The notes: generated from the sequence alone by a model not told the origin. Numbered from the stretch's first letter, positions 50,594 to 60,010 are shown. The stretch is DNA of 64,000 nt from Bradyrhizobium sp. G127 (GCF_021502575.1 NZ_JAKFGN010000002.1:620001-684000), one strand, 5' to 3'. Numbers and translations are program-made.

Positions 50594-50965
50594 TTACTTC
50601 GGACGCTTCGCGCCGTACTTCGAACGGCGCTGCTTGCGGTTCTTGACGCCCTGCGTATCGAGGACGCCGCGGAGAATGTGGTAGCGCACGCCGGGCAAAT
50701 CCTTGACGCGGCCGCCGCGGATCATGACCACCGAGTGCTCCTGAAGGTTGTGGCCTTCACCCGGAATGTAGCCGATGACCTCGAAGCCGTTGGTCAGGCG
50801 CACCTTGGCGACCTTACGAAGCGCCGAGTTCGGCTTCTTCGGAGTCGTCGTATAGACGCGCGTGCAAACGCCGCGCTTCTGCGGCGACTGTTGCAGCGCC
50901 GGCACCTTCTTGCGCGACTTCTGCGCTTCGCGTGGATTCGCGATCAGTTGGTTGATCGTCGGCAT
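50594..50965 (-). CDS. rpsL: 30S ribosomal protein S12
   Basis: 123 residues. [20 protein letters not shown] and [20 protein letters not shown] contain the lysines that change in streptomycin-resistant mutants; both are the wild-type residue. It is the first gene of the str operon and has a roughly 400-nt leader. Confidence 0.99.
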   Translation of the reverse strand: MPTINQLIANPREAQKSRKKVPALQQSPQKRGVCTRVYTTTPKKPNSALRKVAKVRLTNGFEVIGYIPGEGHNLQEHSVVMIRGGRVKDLPGVRYHILRGVLDTQGVKNRKQRRSKYGAKRPK

Positions 50966-51772
50966 CGTTCACCCTTGTTCGCGCGAAACCTTGTCGGTCC
51001 CGCAAATTCGTTCGGGGCTTCCGCCCCACCCGCTTCACGTCAGCAACCAGTCCCGGAACACCGATCCCGCACCGCGCGTTTCATCGCGCAAAACGAAATC
51101 GCGCCATCCATTCATCGCTGAATGGAAAGCGCTTGACCGCCACAGAGGACCGCAGCTCGCCTAGAGGGCGGACCGAGGTCATGCATCCGAAACCAATCTC
51201 AAGAGCATCCGCCCGAGAGACCAAGATCGTCCTGGCATTGCCTGGCTAGTGCCGACAGCGTTTGAGCGACATCCGTCGAGGTTGGTGCCGATCCATCCCG
51301 GTTGAGAACGCGGGCTGAAAAGGTGATCCGTTCCGACGCAGGGAAGCTCACCGCCTGTCGTGAAGTGGCCGGGTTTTATAAGCCATGCCTTGCCAAGTCA
51401 AGACTAAACGACATGGCAAAAGTGCCCTTGTTGCAGCCGTTTCTTGCGCTCGCCTTGTCCGTTGGACAAGGCATTTGCGGCTTTGCAAGAGAATCGTTTG
51501 CGACCGGCCGAATCCCGCGCTCCGATCAGCGTCCCATCGCCCACACCGATGCGGCACGCGCCCGCCGGATACCTCATGAACGCCTGACGAACAGGGTTCA
51601 TCAAAAAAATCTCTTTGTTTATCAGCAGTTAACTAGAATCGCGACGAAACTGCCGGTGGAGCGGCATTTCCCGACCTCTATGGTGTCATCTTAAGCGGGA
51701 GCCATCGATGATGAGCGCCCCGGCTTGGCACCGGTCTTGCTAATTCTCAGATAGTTGATCGAGAGCAATAGA
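50966..51772. other. Long divergent intergenic region upstream of rpsL and the FkbM gene
   Basis: About 800 bp without a supportable gene. The left half would be the rpsL 5' leader. The centre carries a strong minus-strand promoter (51375-51401). The right part (51590-51650) is AT-rich and may promote the plus-strand FkbM gene. Small ORFs in all frames lack ribosome-binding sites and family features. Confidence 0.5.
51375..51401 (-). promoter_or_regulatory. Likely str-operon (rpsL) promoter
   Basis: On the minus strand TTGACT (51396-51401) and TATAAA (51375-51380) stand 15 bases apart; a shifted -10 gives 17. The surrounding sequence CTTGACTTGGCAAGGCATGG matches the alphaproteobacterial CTTGAC type. 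It would give an RNA leader of about 400 nt before rpsL. Confidence 0.6.
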
Positions 51773-52780
51773 ATGCGACCCTATTTTCCTGAAACGGCAC
51801 AGTTGTGTCCGCCGACAGCCCTGACCTTCGACAGACCGACGGGCTTGCTGGCGGGATCGACCATGCGCGAAGCGCTGCTGGTCCACGCCCTGCGGGCGGG
51901 AGCACGGGTTAGTTCCGCCTGGTCGTACCGGGGGTTCGCCGCGGGTTGCCGGGTACTGCAGACCGTGGCCCCGGATCGCATGATCGAGGTCCGCCTCAAT
52001 GACGATGCGCTGTTCTCGTTTCCGTTCGGCGACGGCTACTGGAGCCTGCTGCTCGACCCGCTCTATGGCTATGAGCGCGACATCAATCTGTTCTTCCGCA
52101 GCATCGCGGACGCCGACTACACCCTGGTCGATTGTGGCGCGAATTTCGGCTACTGGTCCACCCTCGTCACCAGCCGCCCCTATGGCGCGCACCCTTCGGT
52201 GGCGATTGAACCCTCCTCCCGGAACTTCGCGATCCTGTCGAACAACGCCCGACTGAACGGTGACCGGTTCCATACGCTTCAGCGCGCCATCGGCGCGGAG
52301 GCCGGAACAGCAAACCTCTCCGGCAGCAAGCACGAGGCGATGACGATTGCCGGCGGAACGCAGGACAACGGCGAAACGGTCGAGGTGATTCCGCTGGACA
52401 GCCTGCTCGGCGCGAAGCTCGATCCGAAGCGCCGACATGTCATCAAGCTCGATGTCGAAGGCGTAGAAACTGAGGCGCTGCGGGGCGGCGCAAAGCTGCT
52501 CGAAACCGACTGCGTTGTCATTTGTGAAGAGCACGGCAACGACCGCAACCACACCATTTCGCGATATATCCTCGCCAACACCCCGTTGAAGCTGTTTTGC
52601 TACGATCCCGCCGCGAGCCGCTTCGTGCATCTTGAGGATGTGTCCCCCCTCGACCGCATCAAGAAGGCGACGAACTGGGGTTACAACATCCTCGCCACCC
52701 GCAGCCCATTCTGGGAACAGCGCATTCGCGCCATTGATCCGGAGGCAGTTGTCGATTCCAGCGGACGACGGCTTGCATGA
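51773..52780 (+). CDS. FkbM-family methyltransferase
   Basis: 335 residues. The SAM-binding motif VDCGANFGYWSTLV and VAIEPSSRNFAILSNNARLN belong to the FkbM/Methyltransf_21 family, with HVIKLDVEGVETEALRGGAK as the later motif. These O-methyltransferases modify sugars or polyketide-like products. The start at 51773 has GAGAGC upstream; TTG at 51755 is possible. Its stop overlaps the ATP-grasp gene start (ATGA), indicating coupling. Confidence 0.9.
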   Translation: MRPYFPETAQLCPPTALTFDRPTGLLAGSTMREALLVHALRAGARVSSAWSYRGFAAGCRVLQTVAPDRMIEVRLNDDALFSFPFGDGYWSLLLDPLYGYERDINLFFRSIADADYTLVDCGANFGYWSTLVTSRPYGAHPSVAIEPSSRNFAILSNNARLNGDRFHTLQRAIGAEAGTANLSGSKHEAMTIAGGTQDNGETVEVIPLDSLLGAKLDPKRRHVIKLDVEGVETEALRGGAKLLETDCVVICEEHGNDRNHTISRYILANTPLKLFCYDPAASRFVHLEDVSPLDRIKKATNWGYNILATRSPFWEQRIRAIDPEAVVDSSGRRLA

Positions 52781-54039
52781 CCATTCCCGGCGCAGCGTCG
52801 GCCGCCCCGACACCTGACCGATCCGCGCTTCCGGGCGTCGTCATTCTTGGCGGCGCCCATAATGCGCTGGCGCTGGCGCGCAGTTTCGGGCGAAAGGGTA
52901 TTCCGGTCGCGCTGGTGACCAACGATCATCCGCTGCCGACCTTCTCCCGCTATGTCGGGCGCACCTTCGACTGGCCAGGCGCGACGTCGGCGGGAGCGGC
53001 GGCGTGGCTGGTGGCGCTCGCGGCCGAGCAGGATCTCAAGAACTGGCTGCTGCTGCCCTGCGCCGACAATGAAGTCAGGCTGGTCGCCGAAAATCAGGAT
53101 CAGCTCCGCACGCGCTTTCAGATCATGGGAACGCCGTGGCAGAGCCTGCAGCATCTCTGCAACAAACAACTGCTGGTTCAGGTCGCGGAAAAAGCCGGAA
53201 TTGCGGTTCCGAAAAGCTATCCGGTGGAATCGGTCGAAGACGCCGCGCGCATCGACGTCACATTCCCCGTTATCCTGAAACCCGCGATGCGCATGAGGCG
53301 TAACGCCCTGACCTCGGCCAAGGCGTGGCGCGCCGAGACGCGCGACGAACTCATCGACCTCTATCGAAAGGCCGCGGCGCTGCAGGGTCAGGACGGTGTC
53401 GTCGTTCAGGAGTACATCCCCGGCGGCGGAGAGGCGCAATTTTCCTACGCCGCATTGTGGAGCAACAATTCGCCCGTCGCCGAACTGGCCGCGCGTCGTG
53501 CCCGGCAATATCCCGTTGAATTCGGATACACGAGCACGTTCGTCGAGATCGTCGACAACGACGAGGTCAAGGCGATCAGCAGGAAACTGCTGTCGTCCGT
53601 CGGCTTCGAGGGACTTGTCGAGGTTGAATTCAAACACGACGCGCGCGTTGGCGCCTACAAGATCCTCGACGTCAATCCGCGTTCATGGTCGTGGCTTTCG
53701 CTTTGCGAAGCCGGCGGACTCGATTTTCCCGAACTGATCCTGAACCTTGGCGTTGCGCCGGTGCTGCAAGCGAGCGTCGGCCATGCGTGGGTCCACGTTC
53801 CGCGCGACATCGTGGCGTCAATCCATCTTTTGTTGCTCAGCAGGTTGAGCATCGGCGCGTGGCTCCAAAGCTATCGCCAGAAGCTGACATTCGCGGTGTT
53901 CGCCGCGGACGACATGCGCCCGGCGCTGCTGGAACTTCCGACCACCATCCTGCGCGTTTTGAAGCGCACATTCGCGGCGAACGGGAAAACCGTCCGCCGT
54001 TGGGTGACGAGCCGGAAGATCGAGACGAAACTGCTCTGA
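52777..54039 (+). CDS. ATP-grasp carboxylate-amine ligase-like protein
   Basis: 420 residues. An N-terminal Rossmann-like part (GVVILGGAHNALALARSFGR) is followed by the ATP-grasp core: LCNKQLLVQVAEKAGIAVPK, FPVILKPAMRM, DGVVVQEYIPGGGEAQFSY and GLVEVEFKHD..YKILDVNPR, which holds the Mg-binding Glu and Asn. It should ligate a carboxylate to an amine or thiol with ATP. The pair with an FkbM methyltransferase suggests tailoring of a cell-surface glycan or secondary metabolite; the substrate cannot be seen. Confidence 0.87.
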   Translation: MTIPGAASAAPTPDRSALPGVVILGGAHNALALARSFGRKGIPVALVTNDHPLPTFSRYVGRTFDWPGATSAGAAAWLVALAAEQDLKNWLLLPCADNEVRLVAENQDQLRTRFQIMGTPWQSLQHLCNKQLLVQVAEKAGIAVPKSYPVESVEDAARIDVTFPVILKPAMRMRRNALTSAKAWRAETRDELIDLYRKAAALQGQDGVVVQEYIPGGGEAQFSYAALWSNNSPVAELAARRARQYPVEFGYTSTFVEIVDNDEVKAISRKLLSSVGFEGLVEVEFKHDARVGAYKILDVNPRSWSWLSLCEAGGLDFPELILNLGVAPVLQASVGHAWVHVPRDIVASIHLLLLSRLSIGAWLQSYRQKLTFAVFAADDMRPALLELPTTILRVLKRTFAANGKTVRRWVTSRKIETKLL

Positions 54040-54050
54040 ACGCGTACGCC

Positions 54051-54500
54051 TTATTGGTCGCTATCGACGGCCCCGGCCGGCAGGACGTGCTCCGTGTACT
54101 GAGGCAGATCGTCGGTGATCGTGAACCACGGCGCCTTGGAGCCAACGAAAATATGCGCGGTGGGACGAATGCCGGGATCATCGACCAACGTTCCCATTGC
54201 AACGTGGACATAGGCACCGTCGCGAACCAGCGAATAAAGCAACGACCCGCAGGTTTTGCAGTGCGCGTCGTGGCTGGCGTCATCCCCGAAGATCAGAAGA
54301 TTGTCGTCGCCCCCGGTGAGCCGGAGCTTGCTGCGTTCGATGCCAGCGATAGGCTTGAACGCCGAGCCGGTTGCGCGACGGCAGTTCGAACAATGGCAAT
54401 TCATCGAATAAAGGAATTCATCAACCACCGCATACTGGACCGCGCCACACAGACACTTTCCGGCCAACGTGCGGGAGCCTGATGTCTTTGAACCTGTCAT
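54051..54500 (-). CDS. GFA-family zinc-binding protein
   Basis: 149 residues of the glutathione-dependent formaldehyde-activating enzyme/centromere V-like fold. Zinc ligands are seen as CLCGAVQY, NCHCSNCRRATG and CKTCGSLLY. Many family members have lost the glutathione role, so activity is uncertain. It starts 24 bp after the ABC transporter stop and is probably the third gene of that operon. It is convergent with the ATP-grasp gene. Confidence 0.88.
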   Translation of the reverse strand: MTGSKTSGSRTLAGKCLCGAVQYAVVDEFLYSMNCHCSNCRRATGSAFKPIAGIERSKLRLTGGDDNLLIFGDDASHDAHCKTCGSLLYSLVRDGAYVHVAMGTLVDDPGIRPTAHIFVGSKAPWFTITDDLPQYTEHVLPAGAVDSDQ

Positions 54501-54523
54501 TGGCGTATGGGCCCGTGGCAGAA

Positions 54524-56491
54524 TTATTCGTCATCCTCGTCATCGTCATCGTCATCATCGTCCTCGGCAGGATGATGCGACTTGTGAAGCTGATCGTCCC
54601 AGAGCTTCCGGTACATTCCGTTGGCGGCAAGCAGTTCGGCGTGCGGCCCGCGCTCGATCGCCTTGCCGTTGCTGATGACGATGATTTCATCCATATCCAC
54701 CACCGAGGTCAGCCGGTGGGTCGAGAAGATCATGGTGCGGCCCTTGGCGACCTTGAGCAGCGTGCGGTTGATCGCAGCCTCTGTGGTCTGATCGAGCGCC
54801 GATGTCGCCTCGTCCAAGAGCAGCACCGACGGGTTGCGGACGATGGCGCGCGCGATCGCAATGCGCTGGCGCTGGCCGCCCGACAGCGTATCACCGCGCT
54901 CGCCGACCACCGTGTCGTACTTCTGCGGCAGCGTCATGATGTAGCGATGGATCTCGGCCTTCTTCGCAGCATCCTCGACCTCGGCATCGGTCGCGCCATC
55001 CTTGCCGAGGCGGATGTTCTCGCGGATCGACATGTTGAACAGCATGTTTTCCTGAAACACCACCGCCATGCTCTTGCGCAGCGAGTCGCGGGTCACCTTG
55101 CGGATGTCGACGCCGTCGATGGTCAGCCTGCCCTCGTTCGGCACGTAGAGGCGCAGGATGAGATTGAGCAGCGTGCTCTTGCCGGAGCCGCTGGGCCCCA
55201 CGATGGCGATATTCTTGCCAACGCCGATCTTGAGGGAAAGGCCGTCGAGCACCGTTGCGTCGCTACCTTCGTATTTGAAGACCACGCGGTCGAAGGTGAT
55301 GTTGTCGGTAATGCGCGGCAGGTCCGGTGCGCCGGGCCGGTCCGCACCGCGCGTCGGCTCATCGAGCAATTCTTCCATGTGGCGCACCGCGGCGGACGCC
55401 GTGATCGCCACCGGAATGAAGTGCATCAGATGGGCGATGTTGTAGGAAATTTCCCAGAACGCGCTTTCGAACGTGACGAAGGTGCCGACCGAGATCTTGC
55501 CGATGGTGGCGAGATACGCGCCGATCGCCAGCACGATCAGATGAAGCAACAGGACCGAAATGGTGACGGTCCGCTCCACCATCGTCGAGAGGAACGTCGC
55601 ATCGGCCATCGAACGGCGTGCGGCGTTGTTGCGGAACGAGAACCAGCCGAACGCCTTGCGCTGCAAGCCGAAGGCTTTCACCACCATCTGCGCCGCGACG
55701 TTCTCCTGCACCACGCCGAGGATGGCGGATTCGTTGACTTTCTGCTCGTAGTTGGCCTGCACGGCCTTCGGAGTCAGGATACGCGGACCGATCAGCGTGA
55801 TCGGGAACACCAGCAGCGCCACGGCGGCAAGCTGCCAGTTCAGCCAGATCATCAGGGCGATGCCCGCGATCAGTTCGAGGAACGGCAGCATCGCGCTGTT
55901 GGCAAAATGCTTGACCGAGGATTCGTAGCCGGCCATGTCCACGGAAAACCGCGACAGGATCTCGCCGCGCTTGGTGCGGCCGAAGAAGGATGCCGGCAGG
56001 TTCTGGACATGCTCGAACAGCCGCGCGCGAACATCGGAGATGACGGATGCCGCAAGCCGCGCGTCCCAGCGCTCGTACCAGACTGCGACAATGGACGTGA
56101 TAATGCCGGCGACCGCCAGCACGGTCAGGATGGCGGTGAGCGCCTGAAAATCCTCTTCGCCGAGCGCGTCGTCGATCAGGTATTTCAGGCTGAGCGGCAT
56201 GATGACGTTGAACAACGTCTCGATGAAAAGACCGATCGCCACGAACGCGACCCAGGTCTTGTATTGCCGCAGATGCGGCCAGGTGAACCGCCAGATGGTG
56301 GCGAAGGCGCCCGCGGCCTCGCTGGCCGTATAGGCGACGAGATCCTCGTCGTCGTCATCGTCGTCGATGTCGTCCAGTTCCGGGGGCACAGGGATGTCAG
56401 CCTGCGCAGCCGCAAGACGCGCGGCCTCGTCATCGAGCGGCTTGCCCGATGCTGATTTGTCGGTATCCGAAGTGGGCGACCTGGTCGGCAT
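54524..56491 (-). CDS. ABC exporter, fused permease and ATPase (half-transporter)
   Basis: 655 residues. The membrane domain (about 70-360, six helices) precedes the ATPase with Walker A GPSGSGKSTLLNL, signature LSGGQRQRIAIARAI and Walker B VLLLDEATSALD, then STHRLTSV. It should homodimerise. Two acidic tracts flank it: an N-terminal PPELDDIDDDDDDED (about 37-51) and a C-terminal AEDDDDDDDDEDDE. It lies 45 bp after the FAD-oxidoreductase gene. The substrate is unknown; the MsbA-like type exports lipids, peptides or metabolites. Confidence 0.93.
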   Translation of the reverse strand: MPTRSPTSDTDKSASGKPLDDEAARLAAAQADIPVPPELDDIDDDDDDEDLVAYTASEAAGAFATIWRFTWPHLRQYKTWVAFVAIGLFIETLFNVIMPLSLKYLIDDALGEEDFQALTAILTVLAVAGIITSIVAVWYERWDARLAASVISDVRARLFEHVQNLPASFFGRTKRGEILSRFSVDMAGYESSVKHFANSAMLPFLELIAGIALMIWLNWQLAAVALLVFPITLIGPRILTPKAVQANYEQKVNESAILGVVQENVAAQMVVKAFGLQRKAFGWFSFRNNAARRSMADATFLSTMVERTVTISVLLLHLIVLAIGAYLATIGKISVGTFVTFESAFWEISYNIAHLMHFIPVAITASAAVRHMEELLDEPTRGADRPGAPDLPRITDNITFDRVVFKYEGSDATVLDGLSLKIGVGKNIAIVGPSGSGKSTLLNLILRLYVPNEGRLTIDGVDIRKVTRDSLRKSMAVVFQENMLFNMSIRENIRLGKDGATDAEVEDAAKKAEIHRYIMTLPQKYDTVVGERGDTLSGGQRQRIAIARAIVRNPSVLLLDEATSALDQTTEAAINRTLLKVAKGRTMIFSTHRLTSVVDMDEIIVISNGKAIERGPHAELLAANGMYRKLWDDQLHKSHHPAEDDDDDDDDEDDE

Positions 56492-56535
56492 CTAGTGGTC
56501 CGCAGCGGCCGGATTGGCCACCCTGCCCCAAGCGA

Positions 56536-58590
56536 TTAGTCGTCGGCGGCAACCTTGTCAAAGAACGAATAGCGCAGGCTGTCGGCGTCCGCGTACCAGT
56601 CGCCGGGCCCCTTGTTCGCTGCCAGCGTCGCGTCCCACACCGCATCCGTGCAATCGCGGCGGTGCATCGAGAGATCGAAACCGTTGCCGAAGAACAGTTC
56701 GGACCACTCCCACCAGGTGCCTAGTTTTTTGACACCGCGCAGCAGGTCGTAGCGGTCGATCAGAGCCGGCGCCATGTCACTGGTGATCGAGCCGAACACG
56801 AAGCCGGTTTTCACCACCCGGTTCAGCTCGCGGACGGCGCGCGTCACCTGCCTGTCCGACACATGGCACAGGCTGGTTTCAAAAACGAAGTCGAACTCGC
56901 CAGTCTTGAACGGCAGTTTGGTCAGCGAGCCGAGTTTGTTGTACTTACGCAGCGCCTTGGGCGTCTTGCCATGGATATAGCGGTTGTTCTCGACGCCCCA
57001 GGCATCGATGCCGCGTTCGCGCAGCGCACCGACCAGTTCGCCGCTCGCCGAACCAGCCACCAGCAACTTGTAACCCTTCGCGCGATTCCAGACGATCTTG
57101 ATGAGATTGGTGAGATAGTCCGGATCGGTGAACTGGTTCCAGACCTCGCCGTAGGGACCGACGTTGCGGTAATTGTCGAAATAGGCGCGGTCGATCTTGT
57201 CGGACGGAAGGTTGCCGGCCTCGCCGCGCTCGTAGCGCAACTTGATCATCTGGGTGAGGATAATGTCGGTGGCCGCATCCGACGAGTCCAGCAAACCGTT
57301 CAGCGTCGAATCGAACAGATAGTCGCCGACCACGACCAGACCCGGATGCTCGTGCGGCTCCGGATGGTGATTGGTCATGACGTCGCGCGCGGGCAAGCCG
57401 CCCGGAATGGCGTTCACCGACGACAGCCAGCGATGGATCTTGCCTTCCAGAAAATGCGAACGGGCATCGCCGAATGCCTTCGGCAGCGACTTGATCGCCG
57501 CATCGATCAGCTCCTTGTCGCTGAGATTGGCGAAGGCCAGCGCGTCGGAGCCCGGGATCAGCCAGTTCAGCACGCCGTGGCGGCCGACATCGTGCCGCGC
57601 ACCTTCGACGTAAATGCAGCAGCCGCCGAAGGCTTCCGACATCCACCACGCACCTGGCACCTTGTCGCCCCAGAACGGCTCGTCGAACAAAACCGAGACG
57701 CGCAGGTAGTGCGCCGGACGGTCGAAATAGGCGATGTGCTTGACCATCGAGTGGCGCAGCAGTTCGCCATCCCAGCGCATCGTGGCGAGCCACGAATGCG
57801 GCAGGCACATCACGACCAGATCGTGCTCCTTGGTGACCGGCCCCTTGCCGTTCATCATGTTGATGGCATAGCGGCCGGAATCCGCCTTGCCGACCTTGAG
57901 AACCCGATGGTTCAACAGGATCTCAGCGTCGATCTCGCTTTGCAGGCTATGAATGAGCTGTTCGTTGCCGTTCTGGATCGAGTACAGGCCGATATAGCCG
58001 TCGATATCCATCACGAAGTTCTTCAGGGCATTGAGGCCGTTGGTGTTATGCGGCTCGGTCGCGATGTCGGAGCGCGCCATGACTTTCAGGAAGCGCTTGG
58101 CGACCGGGTCGGCGACTTCGCGGTCCAGCAGTTCCTCGGCGCTCAGATAGGCCCAAGGATGCTCGTTATCGTGCGCGCCGACGCCTTCATAGTATTCGGT
58201 CGGCGACACCATCTTGGCACAGAGCTTGCGGAAATCCTCGATCGCCTTTGCGGTCGGCGGGCCATACTTGCGGCGCATGCCGGGCACGTCGTCGAGCAAC
58301 ACGCCATCGAGCTGAACCTGCTCGGCATCCATCGGAATCGTCTGCAATCCGAAATGCTGGACCAGTTCACGCAGCGGGTCCGGACCCGTCATGGAGTAGT
58401 CGTAGATCTCGGCGACGCCCGCCTCGTACATCGCGGGCGCGGTATCGAACTTTTTCGTCAGTATCTTGCCGCCGAGGCGGTCGGATGCCTCGTAGATGGT
58501 GACGCGGCAAAGCGCCCCAAGTTTTTTCCTGAGGTACCAGGCGCTCATCAGCCCGCCCGGGCCACCGCCGACAACTGCCAGATCGAGCAT
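56536..58590 (-). CDS. FAD-dependent oxidoreductase fused to a SAM methyltransferase
   Basis: 684 residues. The N-terminal 450 residues are an amine-oxidase/desaturase-type flavoprotein: VVGGGPGGLMSAWYLRKK (dinucleotide fold), YEASDRLGGKILTK, and the C-terminal FAD motif VVGDYLFDSTLNGLLDSSDAA. Residues about 490-640 form a class I methyltransferase: KLLVAGSASGELVGALRERG, WGVENNRY, FDFVFETSLCHVSD. It starts at MLDLAVVGGG (58590) with GAAGGACGTC upstream. It leads an operon with an ABC exporter and GFA protein. The substrate is unknown. Confidence 0.88.
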   Translation of the reverse strand: MLDLAVVGGGPGGLMSAWYLRKKLGALCRVTIYEASDRLGGKILTKKFDTAPAMYEAGVAEIYDYSMTGPDPLRELVQHFGLQTIPMDAEQVQLDGVLLDDVPGMRRKYGPPTAKAIEDFRKLCAKMVSPTEYYEGVGAHDNEHPWAYLSAEELLDREVADPVAKRFLKVMARSDIATEPHNTNGLNALKNFVMDIDGYIGLYSIQNGNEQLIHSLQSEIDAEILLNHRVLKVGKADSGRYAINMMNGKGPVTKEHDLVVMCLPHSWLATMRWDGELLRHSMVKHIAYFDRPAHYLRVSVLFDEPFWGDKVPGAWWMSEAFGGCCIYVEGARHDVGRHGVLNWLIPGSDALAFANLSDKELIDAAIKSLPKAFGDARSHFLEGKIHRWLSSVNAIPGGLPARDVMTNHHPEPHEHPGLVVVGDYLFDSTLNGLLDSSDAATDIILTQMIKLRYERGEAGNLPSDKIDRAYFDNYRNVGPYGEVWNQFTDPDYLTNLIKIVWNRAKGYKLLVAGSASGELVGALRERGIDAWGVENNRYIHGKTPKALRKYNKLGSLTKLPFKTGEFDFVFETSLCHVSDRQVTRAVRELNRVVKTGFVFGSITSDMAPALIDRYDLLRGVKKLGTWWEWSELFFGNGFDLSMHRRDCTDAVWDATLAANKGPGDWYADADSLRYSFFDKVAADD

Positions 58591-58692
58591 GACGTCCTTC
58601 GCCCCCTGCCGGCGTCCCATTCGGGTTTAGAGCCGGTCTAACTCATCCTAAACAAATGCGTTTTTCATCTGAAGGGAAGATGAACAAAGCAC

Positions 58693-58722
58693 GATTTGGC
58701 GCGAAAAAAGCTGATTTGGCGC
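58693..58722. promoter_or_regulatory. Paired direct repeats GATTTGGCGC
   Basis: Two identical 10-bp repeats (58693-58702, 58713-58722) are spaced exactly 20 bp start to start, two helical turns, about 100 bp before the oxidoreductase gene start. They lie between it and the LuxR gene, an expected place for a regulator or operator. Confidence 0.5.
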
Positions 58723-58757
58723 AATGCAGGGGGATTTTGACCGTTTCGGCCCGCCGC

Positions 58758-59873
58758 TCAGGGCGTGGGAGGCGTTTTCGACGCCGGCAACATCGTTCCG
58801 GCGAGCAGATGGATCAGTTCCTGCTGGCGGGACAGCCCGGTTTTCGACAGCACGGCCTTGAGCTGGCTGCGCACGGTCTCCACTGAAACCCCGGCGGACA
58901 AGGCCAGGCCCTCCACGGTCTGCGCCTCGCTGATGCCCCGCGCCACCCGTGCCTCCGCCGGTGTGAGGTCGAACAGGCCTTGCAGCACCTGGGCCGTCGG
59001 CACCACCGCACGGTCGACCGGCGTAATCACGAGCAGCGAGGTCGCCCGCGAGAACAGATCATGCGCCGCGCCATGGATCGGCAGCAGATGCAAGATCATC
59101 GGCGGGTGTTCATCGGTCGCCGCCACGGGAATCGAGTTCACCATCGCCGGACCGCCCGCAACCGGCCTGCGCCGCAGTGCATCTGCAAGCAGGACGTCGG
59201 CGGCTTCGTCGGACACATACAACCGTTCGCGGCGGTCCTGCACCAGCGACGGCATCAAACGTTCCAGCGCGCTGTTGACGGCGAGAACCCTGCCACCCCC
59301 GCGCAACACGGCGCCCGGCAAGCCCAACGCCTGCAGCGCTTCGGCCATCGCCATCGCCCGTTCAAGACCGAGCCGCGAGGACAGCAGCGCGCTGCGTGCA
59401 AGGTGCGGACGCAGTTTGTCGAATTGCTGGACGACTTCGACCGGGACCGGACCTTTGGCATAGGCCCGCTCAAAGGAAAAAATGATCGAGTCACCCGACG
59501 GCGTGTCCAGCATCGTACCAGTCGCCCAGCCGAGGCCGCGCTTGCGGTAGAAGTCCCGGTATACCGGATCGTTGTCCAGTTCCTCGTCGGTGAAAAAGTC
59601 ATTGTCGCGTACAAACCCGGCATAGTTCGCCGCCCCCAGCCGCGCCGGGCGGATGTTCATTGCCGCCCAGCCATCGCGGATGAATTCCTCGAACGTCGTT
59701 TTAATGTCGGCCGAGGTGATCCCGCCGGTATGATCGGCATTAGCGGTGAACAGCAGGCCGCCCGCGCCGTCGACCGCGCGAGACATCTCGCCCAGGACGT
59801 CTGGCCATTTCTCCGGAATCACCGCCGCTTCGTAGATGCGGTCCGTCAGCGTCTCGTCGAATAAATCGACCAA
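58758..59873 (-). CDS. LuxR-family (HTH) transcriptional regulator
   Basis: About 371 residues. A sensor-like region (about 1-300, no recognised ligand domain) is followed by a C-terminal LuxR helix-turn-helix: DLTPAEARVARGISEAQTVE, ALSAGVSVETVRSQLKAVLS and KTGLSRQQELIHLL. I start it at a TTG (59873, GGGGC upstream) because an intrinsic terminator lies across the longer frame (59985-60010). GTG/ATG starts to 60056 are in frame but less credible. It probably controls the downstream operon. Confidence 0.75.
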   Translation of the reverse strand: MVDLFDETLTDRIYEAAVIPEKWPDVLGEMSRAVDGAGGLLFTANADHTGGITSADIKTTFEEFIRDGWAAMNIRPARLGAANYAGFVRDNDFFTDEELDNDPVYRDFYRKRGLGWATGTMLDTPSGDSIIFSFERAYAKGPVPVEVVQQFDKLRPHLARSALLSSRLGLERAMAMAEALQALGLPGAVLRGGGRVLAVNSALERLMPSLVQDRRERLYVSDEAADVLLADALRRRPVAGGPAMVNSIPVAATDEHPPMILHLLPIHGAAHDLFSRATSLLVITPVDRAVVPTAQVLQGLFDLTPAEARVARGISEAQTVEGLALSAGVSVETVRSQLKAVLSKTGLSRQQELIHLLAGTMLPASKTPPTP

Positions 59874-59984
59874 ATGACTGCCCCAAAGGCGAAATTGACT
59901 GAACAAGTCTAACCCGCACGCAGGAGTTGCGCCACCGCTCCCGGCCCAACCAGCTGCATAGCGGCCAGTCGGATCGTTCGGCAT

Positions 59985-60010
59985 AAAAAAGGCCAGCTTC
60001 CGCTGGCCTT
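59985..60010 (-). terminator. Intrinsic terminator upstream of the LuxR gene
   Basis: On the minus strand: AAGGCCAGC-GGAA-GCTGGCCTT followed by TTTT. No gene ends just upstream, so it is either the 3' end of a small RNA or an attenuator in the luxR leader. Confidence 0.85.

Noticed and set aside
54371-58641. Two long plus-strand frames opposite the ABC exporter and the oxidoreductase
   Set aside because: Arg/His/Asp/Gln-rich without domains; the minus-strand genes have complete conserved motifs throughout.
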